Assembly: GCF_000969825.1 (NCBI RefSeq)
Contig: NZ_KQ033919.1
Location: 2,474,671 to 2,538,670, forward strand
DNA from: Parabacteroides gordonii MS-1 = DSM 23371
GTDB lineage: Bacteria; Bacteroidota; Bacteroidia; Bacteroidales; Tannerellaceae
Length of the DNA: 64,000 bases
Direction of reading: 5' to 3'
Part shown: positions 53,621-62,031 of the stretch, one piece after another
How positions within the stretch are numbered: the stretch's first letter is position 1
Layout: each line of letters starts with the position of its first letter
Notes under the pieces: model-generated
Seen by the model: only the letters and a program-made list of their open reading frames with translations
What the model was told of the DNA's origin: nothing
Database searches by the model: none
Made by a program: the position numbers and the translations under genes

Positions 53621-55840
53621 TTTACCGTTGGCCGGCAAGGTTGCCAGGTATTGTTCTACCAGCGGACGGATACTATCGGTATCGATATTTCCTACGAAAG
53701 TGAAGACGAAGCCGGAAGCATCACCGAAACGCTCTTTATACATTTCCATGATACGCGGGTAACTTATGTTTTTGAAATCAGCTGGCTCGATACGCATGGC
53801 GCGCGGGTTGTTATTGTAAATAGCCTTGGTCAGCGAGTCGCTGAAAGCCACCATCGGGTTCAGTTCCACGTTTTTTAGCTGGGCGATCATACGGTTCTCG
53901 AACGATGCGTATGCCTCTTCGTCCATTCTTGGAGCGGTGAAATAGAGATAGATCAGTTCGAACAACGTTTTCAGGTCGGAAGGTGTGGAAGAACCGTTCA
54001 TATTTTCACTATCCATTCCCAGTGATGGAGAACAGGACACTTTCTTTCCGGCCAGAAGTTTGTTCAGGTCGGTTGACGAGAAGTTACCCAGGCCACCCAA
54101 ATCGATGACTTCGTTGAATATTTTCAGGTTGTCGATGTCCTTGTTGCCGAACAGCGTGCTTCCGCCCGGGCTGGTTGCCGTCATAACGATTTCATCTTTT
54201 TTGAAGTCGGTATGTTTCAATACCACTTTGATGCCGTTGCTTAAAGTCAATACGGTTGCACCGAACAGCGGATCTTCTTTACTCTCCGTAATCTTGCCGG
54301 GAGCAGGCAGTTCAGAGATCAGCGGCTCGTTGGAAAGAGTTTCCTTATAGGGTTCGACAGGGATACGTTGCGCTTTCATAAAGTCGCGAAGCAGCTCCTC
54401 GTCCGTAGGGTAAGTGATGCCCTCTTTTTCAGGCCCGGTCAAGCTGATAACGATATTCTTTTCGTCGATCATATCCTGAATATATTTGTTGACCTGTTCC
54501 ACCGGAACCGCCTGGGCGATCTGCCCGATCAGTGCATATTCGGTTTCGATCCCCGGGATATATCCGCCTTCTGTGAAATGGCGCACATATTCATTGGTGA
54601 AGGCACTGTTGCGTTGTTTATCGCGGTCGTTATAAATAGACTCGTACTGTTTCAGCACATTGATACGGGCACGGTCGTATTCCGAAGGTGTGAAACCGAA
54701 ACGTTTTACACGCTCCGTCTCTGTCACCAATGCATTCATCGCTGAGTCCACTTCGTTTTCCTTCACCAGTGCGGCAACCGACCAGGCACCTTTCGTCTTC
54801 GAGATCATATAATCGCCGTCTGAAGCCTGGGCTGCAACGAACGGGGGATTGGCTTTCTGTACCATTTCGTTGAAACGTTCGTTCATCATTGTGGCGGCTA
54901 CGCTCTGGATATAATCTTTTACCACGCCGGCAATCGTTCCGTACATATCCTGCGGCATCTTCTCATGTTTGTAGAAGATGGATAAGATGGTGTTTGATGC
55001 TTCCTTATCCGTTGCAATGGAGATCAGCGGCATATCGTTGTCGGCTACTTCGAACATTTTACGCGGAGCCGGGTTTACCGGAGCCGGAATATCAGCAAAT
55101 ATCTTTTTAACGGCCGCTTCTACCCGGTCGACATTAATATCTCCTACAATAATGATAGCCTGCAGATCCGGACGGTACCATTTATGATAATAATCGCGTA
55201 GTTCATCCGGTTTGAAATTGTTGATTACATCGATCGTTCCGATCGGCATCCGATGGGCATAACGGCTGTTCGGATACATTTTCGGCAATTGTTGTTCCCA
55301 GAGACGAGCCTGTGCATCCTGTCGTGTACGCCATTCTTCACGGATCACGCCGCGTTCCTTTTCGATCGCAGAGTCGGCCAGCGTAATGAAGTTCGACCAG
55401 TCGTGCAGGATCAGCAGGCAGGAGTCGACTACGCTTTCACGGGTTACCGGTGCATTCATGATCATATACACCGTTTCATCGAAGCTGGTATAAGCATTAA
55501 AGTTTTCACCGCCACGCATACCGACACTTTCGGTAAATTCATCCATCCCTTTATCGGGGAAGTTTTTCGATCCGTTAAAGGCCATGTGTTCCAGGAAGTG
55601 AGCCAGTCCGCGCTGGTTTTCTTCTTCCAGCATGGAACCTACATTCTGGGCGATATAGAAGTCCGCCCGTTCTTTCGGCAGTTTGTTGTGACGGATATAA
55701 TACGTTAATCCGTTGGGTAACTTACCATAACGAACCTGCGGATCGATAGGCAGTGGTTGCAGTTCCTGCTGTTGTGCTGCCAGCTGGAAAAGGCTGAAGA
55801 AGGTCAGCAGGAAAAGACAGAGGAGTCGTTGTTGTCTCAT
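53027..55840 (-). CDS. M16 family zinc metallopeptidase (pitrilysin-like)
   Basis: This 937-residue exported peptidase (signal peptide ending QLAAQ) has the inverted zinc motif in RGLAHFLEHMAFNG (His81, Glu84, His85) with a downstream acidic ligand near EKERGVIREEW. Two tandem M16 units follow, the second without a zinc site, as is normal for the clamshell of this family. It should degrade peptides in the periplasm. Its last 198 codons (53027-53620) are the right copy of the 594-bp direct repeat whose left copy lies at 44164. It is preceded on the same strand by the HU-like gene, 25 bases away. Confidence 0.95.
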   Translation of the reverse strand: MRQQRLLCLFLLTFFSLFQLAAQQQELQPLPIDPQVRYGKLPNGLTYYIRHNKLPKERADFYIAQNVGSMLEEENQRGLAHFLEHMAFNGSKNFPDKGMDEFTESVGMRGGENFNAYTSFDETVYMIMNAPVTRESVVDSCLLILHDWSNFITLADSAIEKERGVIREEWRTRQDAQARLWEQQLPKMYPNSRYAHRMPIGTIDVINNFKPDELRDYYHKWYRPDLQAIIIVGDINVDRVEAAVKKIFADIPAPVNPAPRKMFEVADNDMPLISIATDKEASNTILSIFYKHEKMPQDMYGTIAGVVKDYIQSVAATMMNERFNEMVQKANPPFVAAQASDGDYMISKTKGAWSVAALVKENEVDSAMNALVTETERVKRFGFTPSEYDRARINVLKQYESIYNDRDKQRNSAFTNEYVRHFTEGGYIPGIETEYALIGQIAQAVPVEQVNKYIQDMIDEKNIVISLTGPEKEGITYPTDEELLRDFMKAQRIPVEPYKETLSNEPLISELPAPGKITESKEDPLFGATVLTLSNGIKVVLKHTDFKKDEIVMTATSPGGSTLFGNKDIDNLKIFNEVIDLGGLGNFSSTDLNKLLAGKKVSCSPSLGMDSENMNGSSTPSDLKTLFELIYLYFTAPRMDEEAYASFENRMIAQLKNVELNPMVAFSDSLTKAIYNNNPRAMRIEPADFKNISYPRIMEMYKERFGDASGFVFTFVGNIDTDSIRPLVEQYLATLPANGKIEKGNVKEVPPIRKGEYVNRFKRQMETPKASVVNFYSGQIDYNLENILTATMLKQVLDLVYMEKVREEEGGTYGVQTSARISTFPEGQTFLQAYFDTDPDKREQMNTIVRNELKRISDIGPRPEDFKKTQDNILKRHAENQQENSYWLNTLDNYYYKGFDGATKYVETLNSITPAKIQAFTKKLLGQGNSIEVVMEP

Positions 55841-55865
55841 TACTATATATTTATTATTTAGTTAC

Positions 55866-56456
55866 TTATTTATTATCATTATCATCGGGTAACACAAACA
55901 TAATGTGTGTACCACTTCCCAATTGATATATTTCTTTATCGGTTACTAACAGTTTCAAATCCTTCTGTGCCTGATAGCGTGAACAATCGTTGAGAATGGA
56001 GTATCCTCGTGTTGTGATATGTTCGTTTCGCTCCAGATATTTGATTAGCTTGGCTTTACGTTGGGGAAAAGTCTGTTTGGCGGGTGGACTGACCTGTTCC
56101 AGTTTGGCTGCTTTCAATGTCTCTTTCAACTTTTTAGAACAGCGGAAATTTACATTGTCTACTGTCACCCGCATTTTTCCGTCCGGTAGTGGATGGGTAC
56201 GTAGGGAAGGAGAGAAATGTCCCAAGTCTTCCAGTTCTACGTTGTCTCCATATTTTAATGAATGTCCGATTGCCCATACAAACGAGTCGAGTACGGCTTT
56301 GACATCGGCGGAAGAAATCGATCCGCGTTGGCAGATAATTTCGCAAAGATCATCCATTTTCACAGTCCCGCGTGATAAAGCCCGGGCATGGCTTAGAGCC
56401 TTTCCTTTCCTGCCGTTGGGCTGTGGAGTGTCGTGTATCTTGAATTTTATTCCCAT
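55866..56456 (-). CDS. HU-family DNA-binding protein with C-terminal wing
   Basis: This 196-residue protein belongs to the Bacteroidota HU-like group. Residues about 1-125 carry the HU fold: TVKMDDLCEIICQRGSISSA, then WAIGHSLKYGDNVELEDLGH and the DNA-binding arm region (FSPSLRTHPLPDGKMRVTVD). An extra C-terminal part (about 130-190; RKAKLIKYLERNEHITTRGY, SRYQAQKDLKLLVTDKEIYQ) looks like a winged helix. It is probably an architectural or regulatory DNA-binding protein. The upstream region holds the third 22-nt array. Confidence 0.85.
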   Translation of the reverse strand: MGIKFKIHDTPQPNGRKGKALSHARALSRGTVKMDDLCEIICQRGSISSADVKAVLDSFVWAIGHSLKYGDNVELEDLGHFSPSLRTHPLPDGKMRVTVDNVNFRCSKKLKETLKAAKLEQVSPPAKQTFPQRKAKLIKYLERNEHITTRGYSILNDCSRYQAQKDLKLLVTDKEIYQLGSGTHIMFVLPDDNDNK

Positions 56457-56540
56457 ATCTGTTTATTTGGGTTACGATCTGTTTGTAATTATTCTTAGGA
56501 GTAATCTCTTTTTTTCGCCGGGTAATTGCTGGCTGATAAT

Positions 56541-56616
56541 TGTCGGCCAGCCTGCTCACATTTATCAGCCAACTGGCTCATAACTATCGGCCAGTTGGTC
56601 GACAATTATCGGCCAC
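56541..56616. repeat. 22-nt-period degenerate array (locus 3)
   Basis: Units at 56541-56562, 56563-56584 and 56585-56606, plus a partial unit to about 56616. Consensus: TATCGGCCA, two bases, TGG, then a variable tail. The second unit contains the near-palindrome GCCAACTGGC. It sits between the divergent HU-like and AraC genes, so it may be an operator for either. Confidence 0.75.
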
Positions 56617-56761
56617 TGAATAAGTTGGCTACAAATATACAAAACAACGGGGTGAATTGTTCAGGAGATCGGGATCTTTTTGGAATATATACGAAATAAT
56701 TATCCGTAAGGGAAGAAGAATGAAAATATAACTTTCTGTCCTTGACTTTCAGTTTTTTCAA

Positions 56762-56769
56762 TACCTTTG
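56762..56769 (+). promoter_or_regulatory. Putative -7 element of the AraC gene
   Basis: TACCTTTG matches TAnnTTTG, 36 bases before the start; TTGA at 56742 is a possible -33 element. The rest of the gap 56457-56804 holds the repeat array and no gene. Confidence 0.5.
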
Positions 56770-56804
56770 TATTGTGTAACTATAAGTATAACAAGTAAAA
56801 AACA

Positions 56805-57704
56805 ATGATAGATATTGTTAGACAAAAATTGCAGACCATACAACTTACAGATCTTTTAAGTGGGGGAAAATGTATGAATTTCGGGGTGGATAGCTTTCCT
56901 GACGCAATGTATGTTCACCCCGAAGAGTTGCATCGGCATGATTATTATCAAATAGTATTGCTGACAAAAGGTTCGGCTATTCATACAATCGATTTTGTTA
57001 CACATTCCATTGAGTCACCTGCTGCAGCTGTCGTTTTCCCTCAGCAAATACACAAATGTAAGTTTTCTGCGGATGCAGAAGGTAAGGTTGTTTTATTTGA
57101 CAAGACAGTGTTTTGTTCGGAGATACTTGCCAATGAATTGAAAGAATATAATTTGGATATTCACAAAAGGCTAAACTCAATCTCTTTTAATGGTAAAGAA
57201 AAAGAGTTTTTAAGTTTACTCACCATCGAACAAAATATTCGTGAATTGTATGCAGAACTTAATCTGATTCGAAAAATGCAGATTAAGTTCATGATGAAGA
57301 TACTTCTTCTAAAATTAATAGACCAAGCCCCAACCTATCATTCACCTTCAGGTGCGGATAAGGATATTCAACATTACATTCATTTTCGATCCTTGATAGA
57401 CGAGTATTATGCCACGGAGCGTAAATTGAATTTTTATACCACTCGATTAGGGGTGTCTGCCAAAAAACTGACAGCTTTATGCCTGCTTTATAGTGGAATA
57501 TCCCCATCCGTATTAATTCATGAACGTTTATCGTTGGAAATTAAGAAATGTTTCTTGTATGAAGACATCACGTTGAAAGAAATGGCATTCAGGTTTGGCT
57601 TTTCCTCACAGTCAGCTTTGAATAAATATATTGCCACTAAATTCTCAATGACACCATCGGAGTTGAAAGAACATGTTTTGCGATTGTCTGCAGGAAAGTT
57701 GTAG
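56805..57704 (+). CDS. AraC family transcriptional regulator
   Basis: This 299-residue regulator has an N-terminal cupin-like sensor (HPEELHRHDYYQIVLLTKGS) and a C-terminal pair of AraC helix-turn-helix units (RLGVSAKKLTALCLLYSGIS, then DITLKEMAFRFGFSSQSALN and KYIATKFSMTPSELKEH). It is followed by an alcohol dehydrogenase gene whose promoter contains two direct repeats spaced by 21 bp, a spacing used by AraC proteins. It most likely activates that gene in response to a small molecule. Confidence 0.92.
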   Translation: MIDIVRQKLQTIQLTDLLSGGKCMNFGVDSFPDAMYVHPEELHRHDYYQIVLLTKGSAIHTIDFVTHSIESPAAAVVFPQQIHKCKFSADAEGKVVLFDKTVFCSEILANELKEYNLDIHKRLNSISFNGKEKEFLSLLTIEQNIRELYAELNLIRKMQIKFMMKILLLKLIDQAPTYHSPSGADKDIQHYIHFRSLIDEYYATERKLNFYTTRLGVSAKKLTALCLLYSGISPSVLIHERLSLEIKKCFLYEDITLKEMAFRFGFSSQSALNKYIATKFSMTPSELKEHVLRLSAGKL

Positions 57705-57710
57705 TTGTTT

Positions 57711-57747
57711 CCCTATTTTATAAATCATCAGCCCTATTTTATAAATC
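57711..57747 (+). promoter_or_regulatory. Direct repeats, probable AraC-type operator
   Basis: CCCTATTTTATAAATC occurs at 57711-57726 and 57732-57747, identical over 16 bases and spaced by 21 (two helical turns). The second copy ends where the -33 region of the next promoter should lie, as in activator sites that contact RNA polymerase. Confidence 0.75.
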
Positions 57748-57766
57748 CGGCTACAAAGAACAGCGG

Positions 57767-57774
57767 TAACTTTG
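57767..57774 (+). promoter_or_regulatory. Putative -7 element of the alcohol dehydrogenase gene
   Basis: TAACTTTG matches TAnnTTTG, 27 bases before the start codon. No -33 TTTG is present, which fits dependence on an activator. Confidence 0.6.
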
Positions 57775-57800
57775 CGGCATAATTCTAAAGATAAAATAGT

Positions 57801-58952
57801 ATGGCTAAATTATTTGGAACTCCGGAGCTTTATCACGGAGTAGGTTCACTTGGTGAACTTAAAAACATTAAAGGTAAAAAGGCTGTCATTGTAATTGGCG
57901 GTAGTTCGGTGGTTAAAAACGGAAGTTTACAGAAGGTTGCGGCTCTTTTAGATGAAGCCGGATTGCAACATACCGTATTTAGTGGCGTAGAGGCAGACCC
58001 GTCCATTGAAACAGCCCGACGGGGCGCAACCCTTTTTATGGAGTTTCAACCCGATTGGGTGATCGGATTAGGTGGTTGTTCGGCAATTGATGCAGCAAAA
58101 GCTATGTGGGCTTTGTATGAACATCCTGAACTGACGTTTGAAACAATGACTCAAATTGGTGGTATTCCACCGTTGCGTAACAAGGCACGCTTTATTGCTA
58201 TCCCTTCAACCAGCGGAACAGGTACGGAAATTACAGCATTGGCAGTTATTACTGATCGTACGAACAATGTGAAATACCCGTTAGTTTCGTATGAGTTGCT
58301 TCCAGATATATCAATCGTCGATGGAGTATTATGTAAATCGATGCCTGCTGATGTTACTGCAAATACAGGACTTGATGCGCTGACTCACTGCGTGGAAGCC
58401 TACGTTTCTAATATTGACGATAATTATGCTGATGCATTTGCCAAAGGTGGTATTGAACTTATCTTTAATAATCTCAAACAAGCAATAGCTGATCCTCAAA
58501 ACGAAACTGTAAGACAGAATATGCACGATGCTTCTTGTCTTGGAGGATATGCCTTTACTAATGCGTGGTTGGGTATTGCTCATTCGATGGCTCATCAGAT
58601 TGGTGGAACTTTTGGTATTCCTCACGGTTGTGCCAATGCGATTGTTCTGCCGAGTGTAATTCGTTATAATGCTGCTGTAACCGGACGTTACGCAGACCTT
58701 GCACGTTTGTTGGGAAAAAGCACTAGTGAGGAGTTTGCTACAGCAATAGAGGTGTTGCGCACAGAAGTAAATGTTGCACCGTCGGTAAAGGCTTGTGGTA
58801 TTGAGCAAGAGACTTGGGATCAGGAAGTAAAGCGTATGGCTGAACATGCAATGTCTGATCCGTGTACAGGATTCAATCCACGTAAGTTGAAACTGGAAGA
58901 AATGGAACGTCTTTTTATGGCTGTTTACGAAGGTGTAAGAGTAAATTTTTAA
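57801..58952 (+). CDS. Iron-containing alcohol dehydrogenase
   Basis: This 383-residue cytosolic enzyme belongs to the group III (iron-type) alcohol dehydrogenases. The NAD(P)-binding part includes IVIGGSSVVKNG and GLGGCSAIDAAKAMW; the metal ligands are found in TGLDALTHCVEAY (Asp192, His196), WLGIAHSMAHQIGG (His261 or His265) and IPHGCANAIVLP (His275). It reduces an aldehyde or ketone, or oxidises an alcohol. The AraC gene upstream and the direct repeats in its promoter suggest induction by an aldehyde or similar signal; that is inference. Confidence 0.93.
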   Translation: MAKLFGTPELYHGVGSLGELKNIKGKKAVIVIGGSSVVKNGSLQKVAALLDEAGLQHTVFSGVEADPSIETARRGATLFMEFQPDWVIGLGGCSAIDAAKAMWALYEHPELTFETMTQIGGIPPLRNKARFIAIPSTSGTGTEITALAVITDRTNNVKYPLVSYELLPDISIVDGVLCKSMPADVTANTGLDALTHCVEAYVSNIDDNYADAFAKGGIELIFNNLKQAIADPQNETVRQNMHDASCLGGYAFTNAWLGIAHSMAHQIGGTFGIPHGCANAIVLPSVIRYNAAVTGRYADLARLLGKSTSEEFATAIEVLRTEVNVAPSVKACGIEQETWDQEVKRMAEHAMSDPCTGFNPRKLKLEEMERLFMAVYEGVRVNF

Positions 58953-58979
58953 TCAGTTAGTCAACAAGGAGCAAAATAC

Positions 58980-59020
58980 AAGGGAAAGAAGTGGGCATAA
59001 TTCCATCTTTTTCCCTTTCT
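58980..59020 (+). terminator. Probable terminator after the alcohol dehydrogenase gene
   Basis: AAGGGAAAGAAG (58980-58991) pairs with CTTTTTCCCTT (59007-59017) with one irregularity, followed by TCTTAG. Confidence 0.55.
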
Positions 59021-59136
59021 TAGATTGAAAAAAGAGATGTTGTAAGTACAAGTGTTAAAGAATCGGGTCTATTCCTATGATTTATTCTATATAATAGTAC
59101 CTGAATTAGTGGAAAAATTACTAATTTTCCACTTTG

Positions 59137-59279
59137 AATAACACACGATAAATGAATGAAAAGCGCTTTTTACCTTATATCCTGTCTGTTAACTTTTGTG
59201 ATGTGTAATAAACGCTTTGAAGTGTTGTCGCTTGAATTAGTACATGCCGAATCTTTTATGTTAAGTCATTCGGACATCA
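59137..59279 (+). pseudogene. Truncated 5' end of a TPR lipoprotein gene (direct repeat, left copy)
   Basis: Bases 59137-59276 match 63301-63440 over 140 gap-free positions with about 16 differences (near 89 percent by hand count). The frame from ATG 59156 reads MKSAFYLISCLLTFVMCNKR, a lipoprotein signal peptide, and keeps the family sequence to about codon 40. It then runs into the 3' end of the ATPase gene and stops at codon 53. The intact copy begins at 63320. The stretch 59021-59136 shows nothing else. Confidence 0.85.
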
Positions 59280-60488
59280 TTAAACATACAATAAAGAGGC
59301 GGCAGGCATCATTTTGATGATTATGCCGTCTTTTTCAAATGTGTCACTCTGGTTAAGGGTTACAATAGTACCTTGTTTTATGCCGAGATTTTGTATGGCT
59401 TCCAATAAGCCGTTATATTCACGGTCGAAGTTTTCATTGGTGATAGTCAAACAGACTTGTATGGCTTCTTTTACAGTGCTTTTCTCAATTGCGATAAAAT
59501 CGCACTCGCCACGGTCTTTATAATAGAAAATATGTTTGTATTTTCTGCGCAGATGTAAGAAAACGAGGTTTTCCAGGCGCCTGCCCATATTGTCACTGGT
59601 TGATAGGGCGTTTTCAGTGTAGAGCCCCATATCTGTCACATACACTTTTTTGGGGTTACGTGCCTGTATCTTCAGTGAATGGCTGAACATGGGGATGAAA
59701 TCCAGTAGATAAGCGTCTTTCAGGAATGAAAAGTATTCCAGAAAGGTTGCCGGCGATTTTATATCGAACATTCCTGCCAACTTATTTGCGGAAACAAGAT
59801 TTCCAATATTGGTTATCAGGTATGCAGTGAGTTGACGCAGTGAATTAACATCCCGAACAGAATGTCTGATTGCTATATCACGCATTAATATATCATCCAC
59901 TAAAGCATTCAGTACGTATGAAACGCTACTTTTCACATACTCGGGAATTCCTCCTGTCTTCAGATAATCGATCACTGCATTTTCGTCATTGTTCAATTTT
60001 TTGAAACGAATAAACTCGGAGTAGGAAAACGGAAACAGTTCCATTGATAAATATCTGCCTGTAAGGTGTGTGCCTAGCTCTACACTAAGCATAGAGGCAT
60101 TAGAACCGGTAATAAAAACTTTATAACCTTCACGTAATAATTGGTTAATAAACTTTTCCCAGTTTTCTATGACCTGCACTTCATCGAAGAATAATACCCG
60201 TATTTCTCTACGTTCAATTTCTTTGTGCAGACGGGTAAAGTCGGCTGTTTCAAAACCGGAAAGACGTATATCGTCAAAATTAAGATATATGGCATTCTGA
60301 TAATCCCGGCGAAGTAATTGTAGCAATAATGTACTTTTCCCGCAACGACGTATCCCGGTTATGATGGTCGCGAATGAATTCACTATTGGTATCTGGGACA
60401 AGGCATCGCGGCTAAAGCCAGAATCTTGTTTCAAAAACACTTCCCGCTGTGAGTCTATCACCAGGCTTATTTCTTCTTGTCTTATCAT
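59280..60488 (-). CDS. AAA ATPase with DUF4143 C-terminal domain (copy 1)
   Basis: This 402-residue protein has an AAA-type ATPase domain with Walker A GIRRCGKSTLLLQL (residues 45-52 core), Walker B VLFFDEVQVIENW and sensor FITGSNASMLSVELGTHLTG, then a DUF4143 domain. The C-terminal part resembles a degenerate PD-(D/E)XK nuclease core (GECDFIAIEKS, then EAIQVCLTI). Function unknown; these genes occur in many copies in Bacteroidales genomes. It is divergent from copy 2. The gene ends exactly where the truncated TPR gene breaks off. Confidence 0.88.
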   Translation of the reverse strand: MIRQEEISLVIDSQREVFLKQDSGFSRDALSQIPIVNSFATIITGIRRCGKSTLLLQLLRRDYQNAIYLNFDDIRLSGFETADFTRLHKEIERREIRVLFFDEVQVIENWEKFINQLLREGYKVFITGSNASMLSVELGTHLTGRYLSMELFPFSYSEFIRFKKLNNDENAVIDYLKTGGIPEYVKSSVSYVLNALVDDILMRDIAIRHSVRDVNSLRQLTAYLITNIGNLVSANKLAGMFDIKSPATFLEYFSFLKDAYLLDFIPMFSHSLKIQARNPKKVYVTDMGLYTENALSTSDNMGRRLENLVFLHLRRKYKHIFYYKDRGECDFIAIEKSTVKEAIQVCLTITNENFDREYNGLLEAIQNLGIKQGTIVTLNQSDTFEKDGIIIKMMPAASLLYV

Positions 60489-60521
60489 AGCCGTAATCTT
60501 AACAGGAATAACCTTTTGCTA

Positions 60522-60580
60522 CAAAGATAAAATATCTTTCGATAATAATGAATGATATCTTTCATTTTGAATGAAAGAAA
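60522..60580 (-). promoter_or_regulatory. Promoter and repeats of ATPase copy 1
   Basis: On the minus strand TATCTTTG (60522-60529) is a -7 element. Upstream of it TATCTTTC occurs twice (60534 and 60556 on the + strand), and CTTTCATT/AATGAAAG form an inverted pair at 60559-60577. The layout is that of an operator on a self-regulated promoter. Confidence 0.55.
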
Positions 60581-60610
60581 GTACGACGATACTGCTGTAT
60601 CATTGTTGGG

Positions 60611-60709
60611 TTATCAAACATAACTTATATATAGTTATATTTTCTGTTGTTTATAAGTTATGATTGATAAAAATGCTATATTTGCTTCGTTTATCAAGTA
60701 TAACTTATA
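60611..60709. promoter_or_regulatory. Three-copy 19-bp operator candidate
   Basis: TTATCAANNATAACTTATA occurs at 60611-60629 (+), 60652-60670 (inverted) and 60691-60709 (+), with 17 of 19 positions identical in all three and starts 41 and 39 bases apart. A -7 element TATATTTG (60677-60684, +) lies between the second and third copies. Confidence 0.8.
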
Positions 60710-60714
60710 AAATT

Positions 60715-61923
60715 ATGAAGATAATAGAGCGGCCTGTTTATAGCAAACGAATAAAACCTTTTATTGGTAAAGGCATTATAAAAGTGCTCACCGGTCAACG
60801 CCGAGTGGGTAAAAGCTACATCATGATGCAGTTGATGGAAGATATTCGTAAGGAAAATGTGGATGCCAACATCATATATATCAATATGGAACATGAGGAG
60901 TTTCGTATGATCCATAATGAAGATGATTTGTTTGCTTACCTGAAAGATAAAATAATAGAAGGGGGTGACAATTATCTTTTTATTGATGAAATACAAGATA
61001 TTGAAGGGTTTGAACATGTGCTACGCAGTTTGCAGGCGAAAGAAAGTTGTGATATATTTTGTACGGGTAGTAATGCCCGGATGTTGTCAGGTGAGCTTTC
61101 AACCTTCCTTTCCGGACGTTATATAGAATTTCATATACATAGCCTGAGTTATACGGAATTTCTTGTTTTCCACCAATTACCGGATAATAATCAGAGCTTG
61201 CTCCTGTATCTTACTTACGGAGGGATGCCCTATCTTTCAAAGTTGGCATTGACGGATGAACTGGCGTTCGAATATCTTCGAAATGTCTATGCTACCATTT
61301 TATTGAAGGATGTAGTCAAGCGCGAGGGTATCCGTAATGTTGATTTCCTGGAAACGCTGGCTCTTTATGCAGCAGATAATGTCGGCAATTTGTTCTCGGC
61401 CAATAATATCAGTAAATATCTTAAATCTCAACGGGTAGATATTTCAACAACACAGGTGATAAATTATTTGAAAGCATTAGGTAATGCTTATTTGATCAAT
61501 AAAGTAGGGCGGGTAGATGTAAACGGATTGAAGAAATTTGAAATAGGGGATAAATATTTCTTTGAAGATCTGGGGTTGCGTAATTGCCGTTTGGGCTTTA
61601 ACCTGCAACGAGATATTCATAAATTGTTGGAGAATGCTGTTTATCTACATCTTTCTTTTCTTCAATATGAAATATATGTCGGTCAGAAAGATAATCAAGA
61701 GATTGATTTTGTTGCCTTAAAGCAGGGGAAGAAAGTGTATATACAGGTGACTTATCTGATTCCGGATGAAAAAACCCGGGAACGTGAATTTGGGAACCTG
61801 ATGGCTATCCAGGATAATTATCCGAAATATGTAGTTAGTCTGGATGAGTTCAACAGAGGAAGCGATGTGGAAGGGATTATGCATCTTCATCTTTCGGATT
61901 TCCTGAAAAAGGAGCTTTTGTAA
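60715..61923 (+). CDS. AAA ATPase with DUF4143 C-terminal domain (copy 2)
   Basis: I start this 402-residue protein at ATG 60715 (MKIIERPVYSKRIKPFIGKG); an in-frame TTG at 60664 lies upstream of the -7 element. Walker A is GQRRVGKSYIMMQL (27-34 core), Walker B YLFIDEIQDIEGFEH, then FCTGSNARMLSGELSTFLSG. The DUF4143 part ends in a nuclease-like core (DNQEIDFVALKQGKK, then YIQVTYLI) in which the usual (D/E)XK is replaced by QVT, so cleavage activity is doubtful. It is followed after 99 bases by copy 3 and is likely cotranscribed with it. Confidence 0.88.
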   Translation: MKIIERPVYSKRIKPFIGKGIIKVLTGQRRVGKSYIMMQLMEDIRKENVDANIIYINMEHEEFRMIHNEDDLFAYLKDKIIEGGDNYLFIDEIQDIEGFEHVLRSLQAKESCDIFCTGSNARMLSGELSTFLSGRYIEFHIHSLSYTEFLVFHQLPDNNQSLLLYLTYGGMPYLSKLALTDELAFEYLRNVYATILLKDVVKREGIRNVDFLETLALYAADNVGNLFSANNISKYLKSQRVDISTTQVINYLKALGNAYLINKVGRVDVNGLKKFEIGDKYFFEDLGLRNCRLGFNLQRDIHKLLENAVYLHLSFLQYEIYVGQKDNQEIDFVALKQGKKVYIQVTYLIPDEKTREREFGNLMAIQDNYPKYVVSLDEFNRGSDVEGIMHLHLSDFLKKELL

Positions 61924-61970
61924 AGTAGACAAATCAGAAATAAGACCGGAAACATGATTTTGACACTGTG

Positions 61971-62031
61971 ATATTTTCGAGTATGGAAGAATATTCTTAC
62001 ATTTGAAGAAATATTTTCGAGTATGGAAGAA
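61971..62031 (+). promoter_or_regulatory. 40-nt tandem duplication with 7-codon upstream frame
   Basis: The same 21 bases (starting ATATTTTCGAGTATGG) occur at 61971-61991 and 62011-62031. The ATG in the second copy is the start of ATPase copy 3; the ATG in the first (61983) opens a 7-codon frame (MEEYSYI, stop TGA at 62004). A partial inverted version (TTCTTACATTTGAAGAA) lies between them. Confidence 0.6.
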
